DNA of 21,081 nt. It comes from a virus. Positions 11,168 through 19,675 of this stretch are shown piece by piece (position 1 is the first letter of the stretch; each line of letters opens with the position of its first letter). The notes beneath the pieces were generated by a model that was not told the DNA's origin, did not search any database, and saw only the letters and a program-made list of their open reading frames with translations. The position numbers were made by a program, and so were the translations under genes. Where the stretch lies: the IMG/VR virus record IMGVR_UViG_3300008448_000802, positions 1 to 21,081 of that record. The stretch is one strand, 5' to 3'.

Positions 11168-12676
11168 ATGCATATCACTCAGGAAAACCTTCCTAGAATC
11201 ATGGGTTTAGTCAAAACCCTACCTGAGGATCAGCAGAGAGAGTTCTTTGGGCTTCTTGAGGAGTATGAGAAGGCCAAGACGAAGGAGTTGTCTCAAGAGA
11301 GTTTCATTTCTTTCGTTCATAGGGTGTGGCCCGGATTCATTTCGGGTCGGCATCACAAGATCATGGGTCAGAAGTTTGAGGAAATCGCTTCTGGCAAACT
11401 CAAGAGGCTGATCATTTGTATGCCACCCCGGCATACCAAGTCTGAGTTTGGGTCTTTCCTGTTCCCGGCATGGTTTCTGGGCAAGTTCCCCCAGAAGAAG
11501 GTGATTCAGTCCTCTCACACTGCGGAACTGGCGGTTGGGTTTGGTCGTAAGGTCCGTAACTTGGTGGATTCGGAGGACTACCGGGCTGTATTCCCTGATA
11601 CCTCCCTTCGGGCGGACTCCAAGGCGGCAGGTAGGTGGAGTACCTCCAAGGGTGGTGACTATTTCGCCATCGGTATCGGCGGTGCTGTTACCGGTAAGGG
11701 CGCTGATCTTCTGATCATCGATGACCCCCATGATGAACAGGAGGGTCAGTCTTCGGATCCTGCCGTGTTTGACCATGCGTATGAGTGGTACACCTCCGGA
11801 CCCCGCCAGCGTCTTCAACCGGGTGGGGCTATTGTGGTGATCTGTACCCGTTGGTCGAAGCGGGATCTGGTGGGACAGGTTCTCAAAGCATCCGCCCAGA
11901 GAGGGGGGGATGAATGGGAGGTCATCGAGTTCCCGGCAATCCTCCCTTCTGGCAAACCCCTGTGGCCTGAGTTCTGGCCCTTAGAGGAACTGGAGGCTAT
12001 CCGGGAGGAAATCCCTACCCATAAATGGCAGGCCCAGTACCAGCAGAATCCTACCTCCGAAGAGGGCGCACTGATTAAACGGGACTGGTGGAAGGTCTGG
12101 GAGCAAGACAGACCCCCACAGTGTCAGTTTTTGATCCAGTCATGGGATACCGCGTTCCTGAAGAAGGAGCGATCGGACTACTCAGCCTGTACCACTTGGG
12201 GTGTTTTCTACCACCCGGATGGGTCGGGGGCGATGCAGTCGAACATCATCCTCATGGATGCCCATAAGGAGAAGATGGAGTTCCCCACCCTCAAGAAACG
12301 GGCATGGGAGTTGTACAACTACTGGAAGCCAGATGCCCTGATTGTGGAAGCCAAGGCGGCAGGTACCCCCCTGATATTCGAACTGAGGGCCATGGGTATC
12401 CCCGTATCGGAATACACCCCGTCACGCGGTAATGATAAAGTTGCCCGTGTAAACGCCATTGCGGATCTGTTCTCCAGTGGCAGGATATGGCGACCCAACA
12501 CCCGCTTTGCAGAAGAAGTGGTTGAGGAATTTGCGTCTTTTCCTGCCGGAGAGCATGATGACTATGTGGACTCAGGGACGCAGGCTCTCCTACGCTACCG
12601 CAAGGGAGGGTTCATCTCCCTCCAGTCTGATTACAAGGATCAGCCAGTCTACAAACGAAAGGCTTCTTACTACTAA
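11168..12676 (+). CDS. Terminase large subunit
   Basis: The large subunit is the ATP-driven motor that cuts concatemeric DNA and pumps it into proheads. This 502-residue protein has the variant Walker A MPPRHTKS (85-92) common in phage terminases, Walker B LLIIDD (181-186) and a coupling motif VVICTRWS. The C-terminal RNase H-like nuclease has Asp327 in SWDTAF, Glu394 in LIVEAK, and acids in GEHDDYVDS (Asp464, Asp465, Asp468). I chose the ATG at 11168 because GAGGT lies seven bases before it; in-frame upstream starts near 11123 lack a good site. All motor and nuclease motifs are intact. Confidence 0.95.
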   Translation: MHITQENLPRIMGLVKTLPEDQQREFFGLLEEYEKAKTKELSQESFISFVHRVWPGFISGRHHKIMGQKFEEIASGKLKRLIICMPPRHTKSEFGSFLFPAWFLGKFPQKKVIQSSHTAELAVGFGRKVRNLVDSEDYRAVFPDTSLRADSKAAGRWSTSKGGDYFAIGIGGAVTGKGADLLIIDDPHDEQEGQSSDPAVFDHAYEWYTSGPRQRLQPGGAIVVICTRWSKRDLVGQVLKASAQRGGDEWEVIEFPAILPSGKPLWPEFWPLEELEAIREEIPTHKWQAQYQQNPTSEEGALIKRDWWKVWEQDRPPQCQFLIQSWDTAFLKKERSDYSACTTWGVFYHPDGSGAMQSNIILMDAHKEKMEFPTLKKRAWELYNYWKPDALIVEAKAAGTPLIFELRAMGIPVSEYTPSRGNDKVARVNAIADLFSSGRIWRPNTRFAEEVVEEFASFPAGEHDDYVDSGTQALLRYRKGGFISLQSDYKDQPVYKRKASYY

Positions 12677-12687
12677 GGATTTAAACG

Positions 12688-12912
12688 ATGAAGAACAAAA
12701 CTGCTAAGAGCGAGAAGATGGAGGCTCCGAAGAGCCGCAAGCAGCCGAAGGATGTCCTGAAGGGCAAGATGAGTGGCCTCGGCAAGCCGGTGATGGTCGG
12801 TGGTGCCATGCGTCCGAAGAAGATGTACGGCGGCAAGATGACCATGGGTACCTCTGGTACCGCTCGTGGTATGGGTGCTGCCGTGAAGGGCGGCAAGTTC
12901 CGCGACCTGTAA
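12688..12912 (+). CDS. Small basic Gly/Met/Lys-rich protein
   Basis: The 74-residue product starts MKNKTAKSEKMEAPKSRKQP and is strongly basic with glycine- and methionine-rich stretches (MVGGAMRPKKMYGGKM, then GMGAAVKGGKFRDL). The ribosome site AAGGA is separated from the ATG by TTTAAACG. Basic proteins of this kind commonly sit between terminase and portal genes in related phages and have unknown roles; DNA or head binding is plausible from charge alone. It probably lacks a stable fold. It is 11 bases from the terminase and 10 from the portal. Confidence 0.72.
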   Translation: MKNKTAKSEKMEAPKSRKQPKDVLKGKMSGLGKPVMVGGAMRPKKMYGGKMTMGTSGTARGMGAAVKGGKFRDL

Positions 12913-12922
12913 GGAGAGAGAG

Positions 12923-15424
12923 ATGGCGGTTGATCGCGCTTTGATGCCCTTCCCCACGGGAGGGATGTCCATGGAAGTGGCGGTCGGTTCGCCGTCTGAG
13001 TCCATCGTTGTGGAGTTGCCGGACGGTGGGGTGGAGATCAGTCTTTCCCCGGAACCTGCTCCTGAGCCGGGTCACAACGAGAACCTTGCTGAGTTCATCC
13101 CCGATCAGGTGTTGAACAACATCGGGAACGATCTTGCGACCTTGTATGAAGCAGACAAGGATTCCCGAAAGGAATGGGAAACGACCTACATCAAGGGTCT
13201 TGATCTCCTAGGTCTGAAGATTGAGGATCGAACAGAGCCATGGCAGGGAGCCTGTGGTGTGTTTCACCCCATGCTCTCTGAGGCGATCGTCCGGTTCCAA
13301 GCCCAGACCATCCAAGAGATCTTCCCTGCCAAGGGTCCAGTACAGACCAAGATCCTTGGTGAATCCACCAAAGAGCGCATCGATCAGGCTCAAAGGGTTC
13401 AGGAATACCTGAACTATCTCCTGACGGAAAAGATGAGCGAATATCGCTCAGAGACGGAGAAGATGCTCTTCTCGTTGGCGCTCTCTGGTGCAGCGTTCCG
13501 CAAGGTTTACTTCGATCCTTCACTCGGTAGACCCGCTTCGAACTTCGTTCCAGCAGAGGATTTCGTGGTTTCTTACGGAGCCAGCGATCTCACCAACTGT
13601 GAACGCGCCACCCATTTGATGAAGAAGACCTACAACGAGATCAGGAAGTTGCAGGTCTCCGGGTTCTATTCTGATATCTCTCTCCCTCCTCCAGTGCCTG
13701 ACACGAGTCAGATCCAGAAGTCCTACGACAAACTGAACGGTGAGTCGAAGGGCATGGAACTCGATTCGCGTTACACCCTTCTGGAGATGGTGGTCGATTA
13801 CGACCTGCCCGGATTCGAAGACACTGATGAAAACGGTGAACCCACCGGAATCGCGCTTCCCTATGTCATCACGGTAGACAAGTCTTCCCGCCAGATCCTT
13901 GCCATCCGCAGAAACTGGTACGAAGACGACCCGCTCAAGAAGCGCCGCCAGCACTTCGTTCAGTACACCTACATCCCCGGACTTGGCTTCTATGGGTTCG
14001 GGCTTGTCCATTTGGTGGGCGGACTCGCCAAGTCTTCGACATCCATCCTCCGTCAGTTGGTGGATGCCGGAACCCTGTCCAACCTTCCGGGTGGACTCAA
14101 GACCCGTGGGCTGAGGATCAAAGGAGACGATACGCCCATCATGCCGGGAGAGTTCCGGGATGTGGATATTCCGTCCGGAACCCTGAGGGAGAACATCACC
14201 TTCCTCCCCTACAAGGAACCCTCGGGTACCTTGTATCAGTTGCTTGGAAACATCGTGGACGAAGGCCGCAGGTTCGCCTCTCAGGCGGACATGAAGGTCG
14301 CGGACATGAACGGCGAGGCTCCTGTCGGAACCACCTTGGCAATCATCGAAAGGTCGATGAAGGTCATGTCTGCCGTTCAGGCCCGTTTACACGCCTCGAT
14401 GAAGAAGGAACTGAAACTTCTTTCTCAGTTGGTCTATGACTACGGCCCCAGCGAATACCCCTACGATATTCCGGGTAAGGAACTGACCAAGGAAGATTTC
14501 GACGATCGTATCGATATCATCCCTGTTTCAGATCCCAACGCCGGAACCATGGCGCAGCGGATCATGAAGTATCAGGCCGCGCTCCAGTTGGCGGCTCAGG
14601 CACCCCAGTTGTATGACCTGCCCCTTCTGCACCGTCAGATGATCGAGGCTCTTGGGATAGCGGATTCTCAGGAAGTTCTCCCGGACAAGGCCAATATCCC
14701 CATCACAGACCCTGTGACGGAGAACATGAACGCCTTGCAGATGAAGCCCATCAAGGCTTTCATCTATCAGGACCACGAGGCCCATATACAAGTACACATG
14801 TCCTTTATGCAGGATCCCCGTCTACAGGGGATGCTCCAGCAAAACCCACAGGCGGCTCAGGCTTTGCAAGCCAACATCGCAGCCCATGTGGCGGAACACT
14901 TGGGTTTTGCCTACCGTCAGCAGATCGAAAAGGAACTTGGGGTCAAACTGCCTCCTCCGGGGGAACCTCTCCCAGAGGATATCGAGTACCGCATCTCGGG
15001 TCTTGTGGCCCCGGCAGCGGCTCAAGTATTGGGCAAAGCCCAGCAAGAAGCCCAGATGCAGCAGCAACAGCAGCAGCAACAGGATCCTATCCTCCAGATG
15101 GAGATGCAGAAACTCCAACTCCAAGCGCAGGAGATCCAGCAGAAGGCTCAGTCCGACATGGCGAAAATCCAAGCGGATATGCAGAAGGCCCAGATGCGGA
15201 TGGAGACCGAACAGAACCGTATCAAGACCCAAGAGCGTATCGAAGGGGCGCGTCTTGGCGTACAGATCGCCACAACCAATACCCAGAACGAACTCCAGAG
15301 CAAGGAAATTGCCTCAAAGGACAAGGTCGAGGGTGCCAAGTTGGGGGTCGAAATCGCCAGAAACATGCTTGCCGCCCAGCAGCGTGAGCAGGAAATGAGG
15401 AATTCAGATGCAAACCGCAAGTAA
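12923..15424 (+). CDS. Portal protein
   Basis: The portal forms the dodecameric ring through which DNA enters and leaves the head. The 833-residue product, preceded by AAGGAG, has a portal-like helical and beta core with the conserved RTEPWQGACGVFHPMLSEA segment near 103-121. Next come RFQAQTIQEIFPAKG and LALSGAAFRKVYFDP, then a long region with FYGFGLVHLVGG. The C-terminal part is a very long Gln-rich helix: a run of eight Gln near residue 715 and then KLQLQAQEIQQKAQSDMAKI and similar heptads. Such tails are known in large portals of uncultured phages (barrel-like extension). The N-terminal 50 residues are low-complexity. Confidence 0.87.
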   Translation: MAVDRALMPFPTGGMSMEVAVGSPSESIVVELPDGGVEISLSPEPAPEPGHNENLAEFIPDQVLNNIGNDLATLYEADKDSRKEWETTYIKGLDLLGLKIEDRTEPWQGACGVFHPMLSEAIVRFQAQTIQEIFPAKGPVQTKILGESTKERIDQAQRVQEYLNYLLTEKMSEYRSETEKMLFSLALSGAAFRKVYFDPSLGRPASNFVPAEDFVVSYGASDLTNCERATHLMKKTYNEIRKLQVSGFYSDISLPPPVPDTSQIQKSYDKLNGESKGMELDSRYTLLEMVVDYDLPGFEDTDENGEPTGIALPYVITVDKSSRQILAIRRNWYEDDPLKKRRQHFVQYTYIPGLGFYGFGLVHLVGGLAKSSTSILRQLVDAGTLSNLPGGLKTRGLRIKGDDTPIMPGEFRDVDIPSGTLRENITFLPYKEPSGTLYQLLGNIVDEGRRFASQADMKVADMNGEAPVGTTLAIIERSMKVMSAVQARLHASMKKELKLLSQLVYDYGPSEYPYDIPGKELTKEDFDDRIDIIPVSDPNAGTMAQRIMKYQAALQLAAQAPQLYDLPLLHRQMIEALGIADSQEVLPDKANIPITDPVTENMNALQMKPIKAFIYQDHEAHIQVHMSFMQDPRLQGMLQQNPQAAQALQANIAAHVAEHLGFAYRQQIEKELGVKLPPPGEPLPEDIEYRISGLVAPAAAQVLGKAQQEAQMQQQQQQQQDPILQMEMQKLQLQAQEIQQKAQSDMAKIQADMQKAQMRMETEQNRIKTQERIEGARLGVQIATTNTQNELQSKEIASKDKVEGAKLGVEIARNMLAAQQREQEMRNSDANRK

Positions 15425-15605
15425 TAACCTCGCGGAATTCCTGAGAAAATCCCTCAGGCAGCAGATGAATGAACTCGCTGATCACATCGCCGGGGGAGGC
15501 TGTGCCGACTTCCCGGAATACAAGAGATGCTGCGGGGTAATCGAGGGTCTCGCCCGTGCAGAGCGAGAACTACTTGACCTCACGAATCAAATTGACGATG
15601 ATTAA
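15408..15605 (+). CDS. Small head-region protein
   Basis: This 65-residue gene overlaps the portal end by 17 bases and has GAGGAATTCAG as its ribosome site. The product has an N-terminal helix (NNLAEFLRKSLRQQMNELAD), then HIAGGGCADFPEYKRCCGVI, and a final acidic helix (RAERELLDLTNQIDDD). This helix-loop-helix with a YKRxxGVIxGL pattern occurs after the portal in many phages, probably as a head-associated or connector-related protein. Three cysteines are present. The function is not established. Confidence 0.7.
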   Translation: MQTASNNLAEFLRKSLRQQMNELADHIAGGGCADFPEYKRCCGVIEGLARAERELLDLTNQIDDD

Positions 15606-15680
15606 ACAAGTAATCAACTTCGCTGTGTAAACAGTGCAACCACCCCACATGGGGCGCAAACGCCGGAAGGTGCTTTAAAC
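15606..15680 (+). promoter_or_regulatory. Hairpin leader of the GroES-like gene
   Basis: The 75-base gap contains CCCC-ACAT-GGGG followed directly by GGCG-CAAA-CGCC, then GGAAGGTG and CTTTAAAC before ATG. The stems may shape translation of the co-chaperonin-like gene. Confidence 0.3.
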
Positions 15681-16037
15681 ATGCCTAAGAACGACGATAA
15701 AGTCGCAAGTCAGTTACCCAAACCCAGTGGGTACAAAATCCTCATTGCCCTGCCCAACCCGGAAGAGAAGACAGAAGGTGGAATTCTCAAGGCTTCTCAG
15801 ACACTTGAGTCTGAAGAGATTGGGAGCATCGTTGGTTTCGTCATCTCGATGGGACCGGATGCTTACAAGTCCACTGATCGTTTCCCTTCTGGCCCCTACT
15901 GTAAGGAAGGGGACTGGATCATGATGCGTTCCTATTCGGGAACCCGCTTCAAGGTCCATGGGAAAGAGTTCCGACTGATCAACGACGATAGCGTTGAAGC
16001 CATCGTTGAAGATCCGCGTGGGGTAGCCAAGGTATGA
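15681..16037 (+). CDS. GroES-like co-chaperonin
   Basis: The 118-residue product has the chaperonin-10 layout. It starts with a strand (GYKILIALPNP, 17-27), then the mobile-loop region EEKTEGGILKASQ (28-40) with the GGI-L signature, and IGSIVGFVISMGP. It ends with a PSGPYCKEGDWIMM hairpin, YSGTRFKVHGKEF, and the final SVEAIVED. GroES caps GroEL and holds folding proteins; T4 gp31 and related phage proteins replace GroES for capsid folding. A phage copy next to scaffold and capsid genes fits that role. Whether it binds host GroEL is inferred. Its stop overlaps the scaffold start (ATGA). The ribosome site is GGAAGG with a CTTTAAAC spacer. Confidence 0.83.
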   Translation: MPKNDDKVASQLPKPSGYKILIALPNPEEKTEGGILKASQTLESEEIGSIVGFVISMGPDAYKSTDRFPSGPYCKEGDWIMMRSYSGTRFKVHGKEFRLINDDSVEAIVEDPRGVAKV

Positions 16038-17026
16038 GCGCAGAAACATCGCAGATGTCCCGAGAGGACAAGTTCTTCGGGGTGGAAACTCCGTTGCAGA
16101 TGCCCGTCAAGGAAGAGGCTAAATCTTCCCCGGAACCTGAAATCGAACTCGACATCGTTGACGACATCCCCAAGCAGCCGGTTAAACAGGCTGAGAAGGA
16201 AGACGACGAAGAGTTGTCGGATTACAGCGACAAGGTCCGCAAGCGGATCAATAAACTCAAGTACGAGCAGCACGAAGCGCACCGTCAGCGGGAAGCCGCA
16301 GAGCGGATGCGTGAAGAGGCTGTCAAGTTCGCGCAGCAGTTGGCTGCTAAGAACCAGCAGTATGAGTCGCTGATTCAGCGCGGCGAAGGTGCCTTGGTCT
16401 CACAGATTAAGGCTCGTGCATCGTTGGCTCTTGATCAGGCCAAGTCCCTGTACAAGGAAGCCTACGAAGCCGGTGATTCTCAGAAGATCATCGACGCTCA
16501 GGAGAAACTTCTCAACGCGCAGACGGAAGTCCGCGAGGCAGAGAAGCATGAGCGCGTCCTTCAGAACCGTCGCCCCCAGCAGGCACAGCAGCCGGTTCAG
16601 CAGCCCGTTCAGCAGCAGGCTTACCAGCCTCCGCAGCCGAGCAGCAAAGCCATAGAGTGGACCAAGGGCAACCCGTGGTTCGGCCCCAATGGGAACCGTG
16701 CCATGACCGCTCTGGCCTATGGAGTACATGAGACGCTCGTTCGGGAACAGGGCGTACAGCCCGACACCGACGAGTACTATCAGAAGATCGATGCCGCCAT
16801 GCGGCAGCGATTCCCAGACTACTTTGAGAAGGATGAAGATGTCCAAGTGACATCTGCACCGGCTCAACGCACCCCCTCCACCGTGGTAGCCCCGTCGAAT
16901 CGGAACAATGGCTCAAGACCACGCAAAATACAGTTGACTGCTACACAAGTCGCCCTCGCAAAGCGAATTGGCCTTACCCCAGAGCAGTATGCCAAACAGG
17001 TCATCAAGGAGACTTCAAATGGCTGA
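16034..17026 (+). CDS. Scaffolding-like head assembly protein
   Basis: The 330-residue product is low-complexity and acidic at first, then a long charged coiled coil (VRKRINKLKYEQHEAHRQRE onward to about 180). A Gln/Pro-rich linker follows (QQPVQQPVQQQAY), then a conserved GNPWFGPNGNRAMTALAYGV segment near 215-235, and a basic helical C-terminus (PRKIQLTATQVALAKRIGLT). Coiled coil with a basic end is typical of phage scaffold proteins, which build the prohead and leave or are cleaved. The gene order, just before the capsid genes, agrees. No protease gene is seen in the window. The assignment is by layout and context, not a direct homolog I can verify. Confidence 0.72.
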   Translation: MSAETSQMSREDKFFGVETPLQMPVKEEAKSSPEPEIELDIVDDIPKQPVKQAEKEDDEELSDYSDKVRKRINKLKYEQHEAHRQREAAERMREEAVKFAQQLAAKNQQYESLIQRGEGALVSQIKARASLALDQAKSLYKEAYEAGDSQKIIDAQEKLLNAQTEVREAEKHERVLQNRRPQQAQQPVQQPVQQQAYQPPQPSSKAIEWTKGNPWFGPNGNRAMTALAYGVHETLVREQGVQPDTDEYYQKIDAAMRQRFPDYFEKDEDVQVTSAPAQRTPSTVVAPSNRNNGSRPRKIQLTATQVALAKRIGLTPEQYAKQVIKETSNG

Positions 17027-17465
17027 AGAGCGCAAAATCCGTATCGACCGTGCAACCGAAGCCCGTCCTAACGACACTTGGTTGCCGCAATCCGCACTAC
17101 CGGTCCCGGAACAGAAAGATGGTTGGGTGTTCCGCTGGATTCGCACCTCTTCTCTGGGGCGTTCGGATAATACGAATGTCTCGCGCCAGATGCGTGAAGG
17201 CTGGGAGCCTGTGAAGGCAGAGGATCATCCTGAGTTGAAGATCATGTCTGACCTCAACTCCCAGTTCAAAGGCAATGTCGAAGTGGGTGGCTTGCTTCTG
17301 TGCAAGGCTCCCCTTGAGAAGATGCTGCAACGCCAGAAGTACTTCCAAGAAGTTTCTGACCGACAGATCGATGGTGTGGACCGCAGTTACCTGCGGGAGA
17401 ATGATCCGCGTATGCCGCTCCTTAATCCGGAGCGTTCGACGCGCACCAGTTTCGGACGAGGTTAA
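17019..17465 (+). CDS. Conserved head-region protein, unknown role
   Basis: The start is the ATG at 17019, seven bases after AAGGAG, giving 148 residues and an eight-base overlap with the scaffold-like gene. A longer frame to 16968 lacks a ribosome site. The conserved-looking part reads VFRWIRTSSLGRSDNTNVSR then MREGWEPVKAEDHPELK, which I have seen in uncultured phage head modules. The end is QEVSDRQIDGVDRSYLREND and a basic, Arg-rich tail. It may be a minor structural or completion protein; nothing decides this. Confidence 0.7.
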   Translation: MAEERKIRIDRATEARPNDTWLPQSALPVPEQKDGWVFRWIRTSSLGRSDNTNVSRQMREGWEPVKAEDHPELKIMSDLNSQFKGNVEVGGLLLCKAPLEKMLQRQKYFQEVSDRQIDGVDRSYLRENDPRMPLLNPERSTRTSFGRG

Positions 17466-17499
17466 ATCCTTATCTTTCCACTTTTCGAGGTAATTTCAA

Positions 17500-18345
17500 A
17501 TGGCTTCAGGAACTGATGTTACTAGCCCTTATGGGTTCCTGCCGATCAACCTCATCGGCGGTCAGGTGTATGCGGGTTCCACCCGTATGTACCCGATTCA
17601 GTACGGCTATGACACGAACATCTTCTACGGAGATTTCGTCAAAGTCGTGCGAGGTTCGGCTACTCGCGTTTCGATTGGTGCTGCCACCAACTCCAACGCA
17701 GTGACCGGCATTTTCGTTGGTTGCTCCTACACCGATCCGGTGACCAAGGACAAGCGTTTCTCGCAGTACTACCCGGCTTCGACGCTGGCTGGTGATGCGC
17801 TGGCGTATGTCGTTGACGACCCGGATGCTGTGTTCAAGGCTGCGGTCTGCTCGTCCGGAACCACGATGGCTTCGGGTGCGTATGCTCTGGTCGGAACCAA
17901 CCTTTCGGCTGTCGATAACACGGGTAATGTGAACACGGGCAATTCGAAGAACGCGATCCTCGCGCCTTCGGCTACGCCTGTGACCAGCATCCTTCCGCTG
18001 CGTTGCGTTGGCGTGGTCCCTGAGACTTCGCTTTCGTACACGGCGACGGGTTCGTCCTCCAGCACGACCCTTACCCTCACGGGTTCGGGCGCTCCGGCGG
18101 CTCTCCCGGTCGGCACGAGCGTGGCCTACTACGCATCGAACGGTCAGTTGATTGAGACTGGCTCGTTCCTCAGCGTGGCGGCTGCGGTCGGTGATACCTC
18201 GCTTACCCTGAACGCCGCTATCGCGGTGCCGGGTTCGGTGACGGCTATCCCTGCCGCTTCGACTGTTGTCTTCACGATCTACCGTGAGTTGTTGGTCAAA
18301 CTCAATGTTCTGACCCACGGCTACTACAGTAGCGTCACTGCCTAA
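17500..18345 (+). CDS. Head structural protein, possible capsid decoration protein
   Basis: The 281-residue product, preceded by GAGGTAATTTC, begins MASGTDVTSPYGFLPINLIG and has YPIQYGYDTNIFYGDFVKV. It is rich in Ser, Thr, Ala and Gly with beta-strand repeats (SYTATGSSSSTTLTLTGSGA), typical of a capsid-surface or stabilising protein. It lies directly before the major capsid gene. In related uncultured phages a similar gene precedes the major capsid gene, often without a function. A decoration or minor-capsid role is inferred from composition and position. Confidence 0.68.
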   Translation: MASGTDVTSPYGFLPINLIGGQVYAGSTRMYPIQYGYDTNIFYGDFVKVVRGSATRVSIGAATNSNAVTGIFVGCSYTDPVTKDKRFSQYYPASTLAGDALAYVVDDPDAVFKAAVCSSGTTMASGAYALVGTNLSAVDNTGNVNTGNSKNAILAPSATPVTSILPLRCVGVVPETSLSYTATGSSSSTTLTLTGSGAPAALPVGTSVAYYASNGQLIETGSFLSVAAAVGDTSLTLNAAIAVPGSVTAIPAASTVVFTIYRELLVKLNVLTHGYYSSVTA

Positions 18346-18359
18346 AGGAGTTCTGAGAA

Positions 18360-19268
18360 ATGGCTATTTCACGCGCACAGATGCTGAAGGAACTCCTGCC
18401 GGGGCTTAACGCCCTGTTCGGCTTGGAGTACCAGAAGTACGAAGATGAGCATACCCTCATCTATGAGACCGAAAACTCCGAGAAGGCTTTCGAAGAGGAA
18501 GTCAAGTTGTCAGGCTTCGGCACGGCCCCTGTTAAGCAGGAAGGTCAGGCCATTGCCTACGACAACGCGCAGGAGGCTTGGACGGCTCGTTACAACCACG
18601 AGACGATCGCCATGGGGTTCTCGATCACTGAGGAGGCCATGGAGGACAATCTCTATGACCAACTCTCTGCTCGTTACACCAAGGCTCTCGCCCGTGGTAT
18701 GGCGAACACCAAGCAGGTCAAGGCTGCGGCTCTGCTCAACAACGGTTTCACCACCTTCCAGTCGGGAGACGGTGTGACGCTGTTCAGCACGGCTCACCCC
18801 TTGGTCAGCGGTGGCACCAATGCCAACCGTCCGACCGTGGGTGCGGACCTCAACGAGACTTCCTTGGAAGACGCAATCATCTCGATTGCGAACTATGTGG
18901 ACGAGCGCGGTCTTCTGATCGCCGCCCGTCCGCGTCGTCTCGTTGTGCCGTCGAACTTGATGTTCGTTGCCGAGCGCCTGATGGAGACCACTCTCCGCAC
19001 GGCGACCGCCGACAACGACATCAACGCGATCCGCAACATGGGCGCTATCCCGGAAGGCTACGCTGTCAATCATTACCTGACTGACACGAACGCCTTCTTC
19101 ATCATCACGGATGTCCCGAACGGTATGAAGCACTTCGTGCGTACCCCGCTCTCGACCTCCATGGATGGTGATTTCGATACCGGGAATGTCCGGTACAAGG
19201 CCCGTGAGCGTTACTCGTTTGGTGTCAGCGATCCGCTTGGCATCTACGGTTCGCCGGGTTCGACCTGA
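18360..19268 (+). CDS. Major capsid protein (Mu gpT-like)
   Basis: The 302-residue product is preceded by AAAGGAG and starts MAISRAQMLKELLPGLNALF. Length and the succession LFGLEYQKYEDEHTLIYETE, SEKAFEEEVKLSGFGTAPVK, AIAYDNAQEAWTARYNHETI and GFSITEEAMEDNLYDQLSAR match Mu-like prophage major head subunit gpT, an HK97-fold shell protein. The following region has LFSTAHPLVSGGTNANRP, a motif common to this group. It is the most abundant head protein expected. An efficient terminator follows it, so its message level may be set apart from the genes after it. Codon use favours common codons such as AAG and GTC. Confidence 0.9.
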   Translation: MAISRAQMLKELLPGLNALFGLEYQKYEDEHTLIYETENSEKAFEEEVKLSGFGTAPVKQEGQAIAYDNAQEAWTARYNHETIAMGFSITEEAMEDNLYDQLSARYTKALARGMANTKQVKAAALLNNGFTTFQSGDGVTLFSTAHPLVSGGTNANRPTVGADLNETSLEDAIISIANYVDERGLLIAARPRRLVVPSNLMFVAERLMETTLRTATADNDINAIRNMGAIPEGYAVNHYLTDTNAFFIITDVPNGMKHFVRTPLSTSMDGDFDTGNVRYKARERYSFGVSDPLGIYGSPGST

Positions 19269-19282
19269 TAGGGTCGGAATGG

Positions 19283-19313
19283 AAGGGGGGGCGAAAGCCC
19301 CCCTTTCTTTTTG
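19283..19313 (+). terminator. Intrinsic terminator after the major capsid gene
   Basis: A ten-pair stem (19283-19292 with 19297-19306, one G-U pair) is capped by a GAAA tetraloop and followed by TTTCTTTTT. This is a textbook rho-independent terminator, 15 bases after the capsid stop. Confidence 0.92.
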
Positions 19314-19320
19314 TGCATGC

Positions 19321-19410
19321 GTAGTGTTTAATCGCACTACCGGGATAATTTTAGCCTGCCAGACAGACCCGGCTGACGGTATGCAGACTGGCAGGCAACT
19401 CGCATACGAG
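19321..19410 (+). promoter_or_regulatory. Pseudoknotted 5' leader of the gene at 19419
   Basis: A hairpin GTAGTG/CACTAC (19321-19326/19335-19340) is followed by two interleaved helices. GCCTGCCAG (19354-19362) pairs with CTGGCAGGC (19388-19396), while GTATGC (19379-19384) inside its loop pairs with GCATAC (19402-19407) outside it. This is an H-type pseudoknot ending one base before the GAGG ribosome site. CCGGG (19340-19344)/CCCGG (19368-19372) could add a third helix. Confidence 0.55.
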
Positions 19411-19418
19411 GTTTAAAC

Positions 19419-19673
19419 ATGGCTAAGACTACTTTCTCTGGTCCGGTTGAGTCGGACAACGGCTTCATCGGCGATGTGTCCGCGACGGTCATCAAGGCTG
19501 CTTCCGGCACGATCACGAACCTTCTCTGCACCTCCCTGACGGTTGGCAGCACCAAGATTGGTGTGGTGGTCAACGCGGCTTCGGGCGCAGTGTCGGCCCA
19601 GCAGGGTTACATTCAGGTTCTGGTCGGAGCGACCACCGCGTATATCGCCCTGTACAAGAGCGTCACCGTTTAA
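19419..19673 (+). CDS. Small virion-like protein, possible decoration protein
   Basis: The 84-residue product starts MAKTTFSGPVESDNGFIGDV and is rich in Ala, Thr, Ser and Val with strand repeats (ASGTITNLLCTSLTVGSTKI and AASGAVSAQQG). This opening (TFSGPVxSDNGF) is common in phage proteins next to the major capsid gene and suggests a capsid-associated or tail-fibre-like small protein. The ribosome site is GAGG with a TTTAAAC spacer, just after the pseudoknot. The role is inferred from composition. Confidence 0.68.
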   Translation: MAKTTFSGPVESDNGFIGDVSATVIKAASGTITNLLCTSLTVGSTKIGVVVNAASGAVSAQQGYIQVLVGATTAYIALYKSVTV

Positions 19674-19675
19674 CC

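Noticed and set aside
17506-18318. Minus-strand frame of 270 residues, and the similar one at 18510-19337
   Set aside because: Both mirror the strongly biased codons of the head genes; products are Arg-rich and without motifs.
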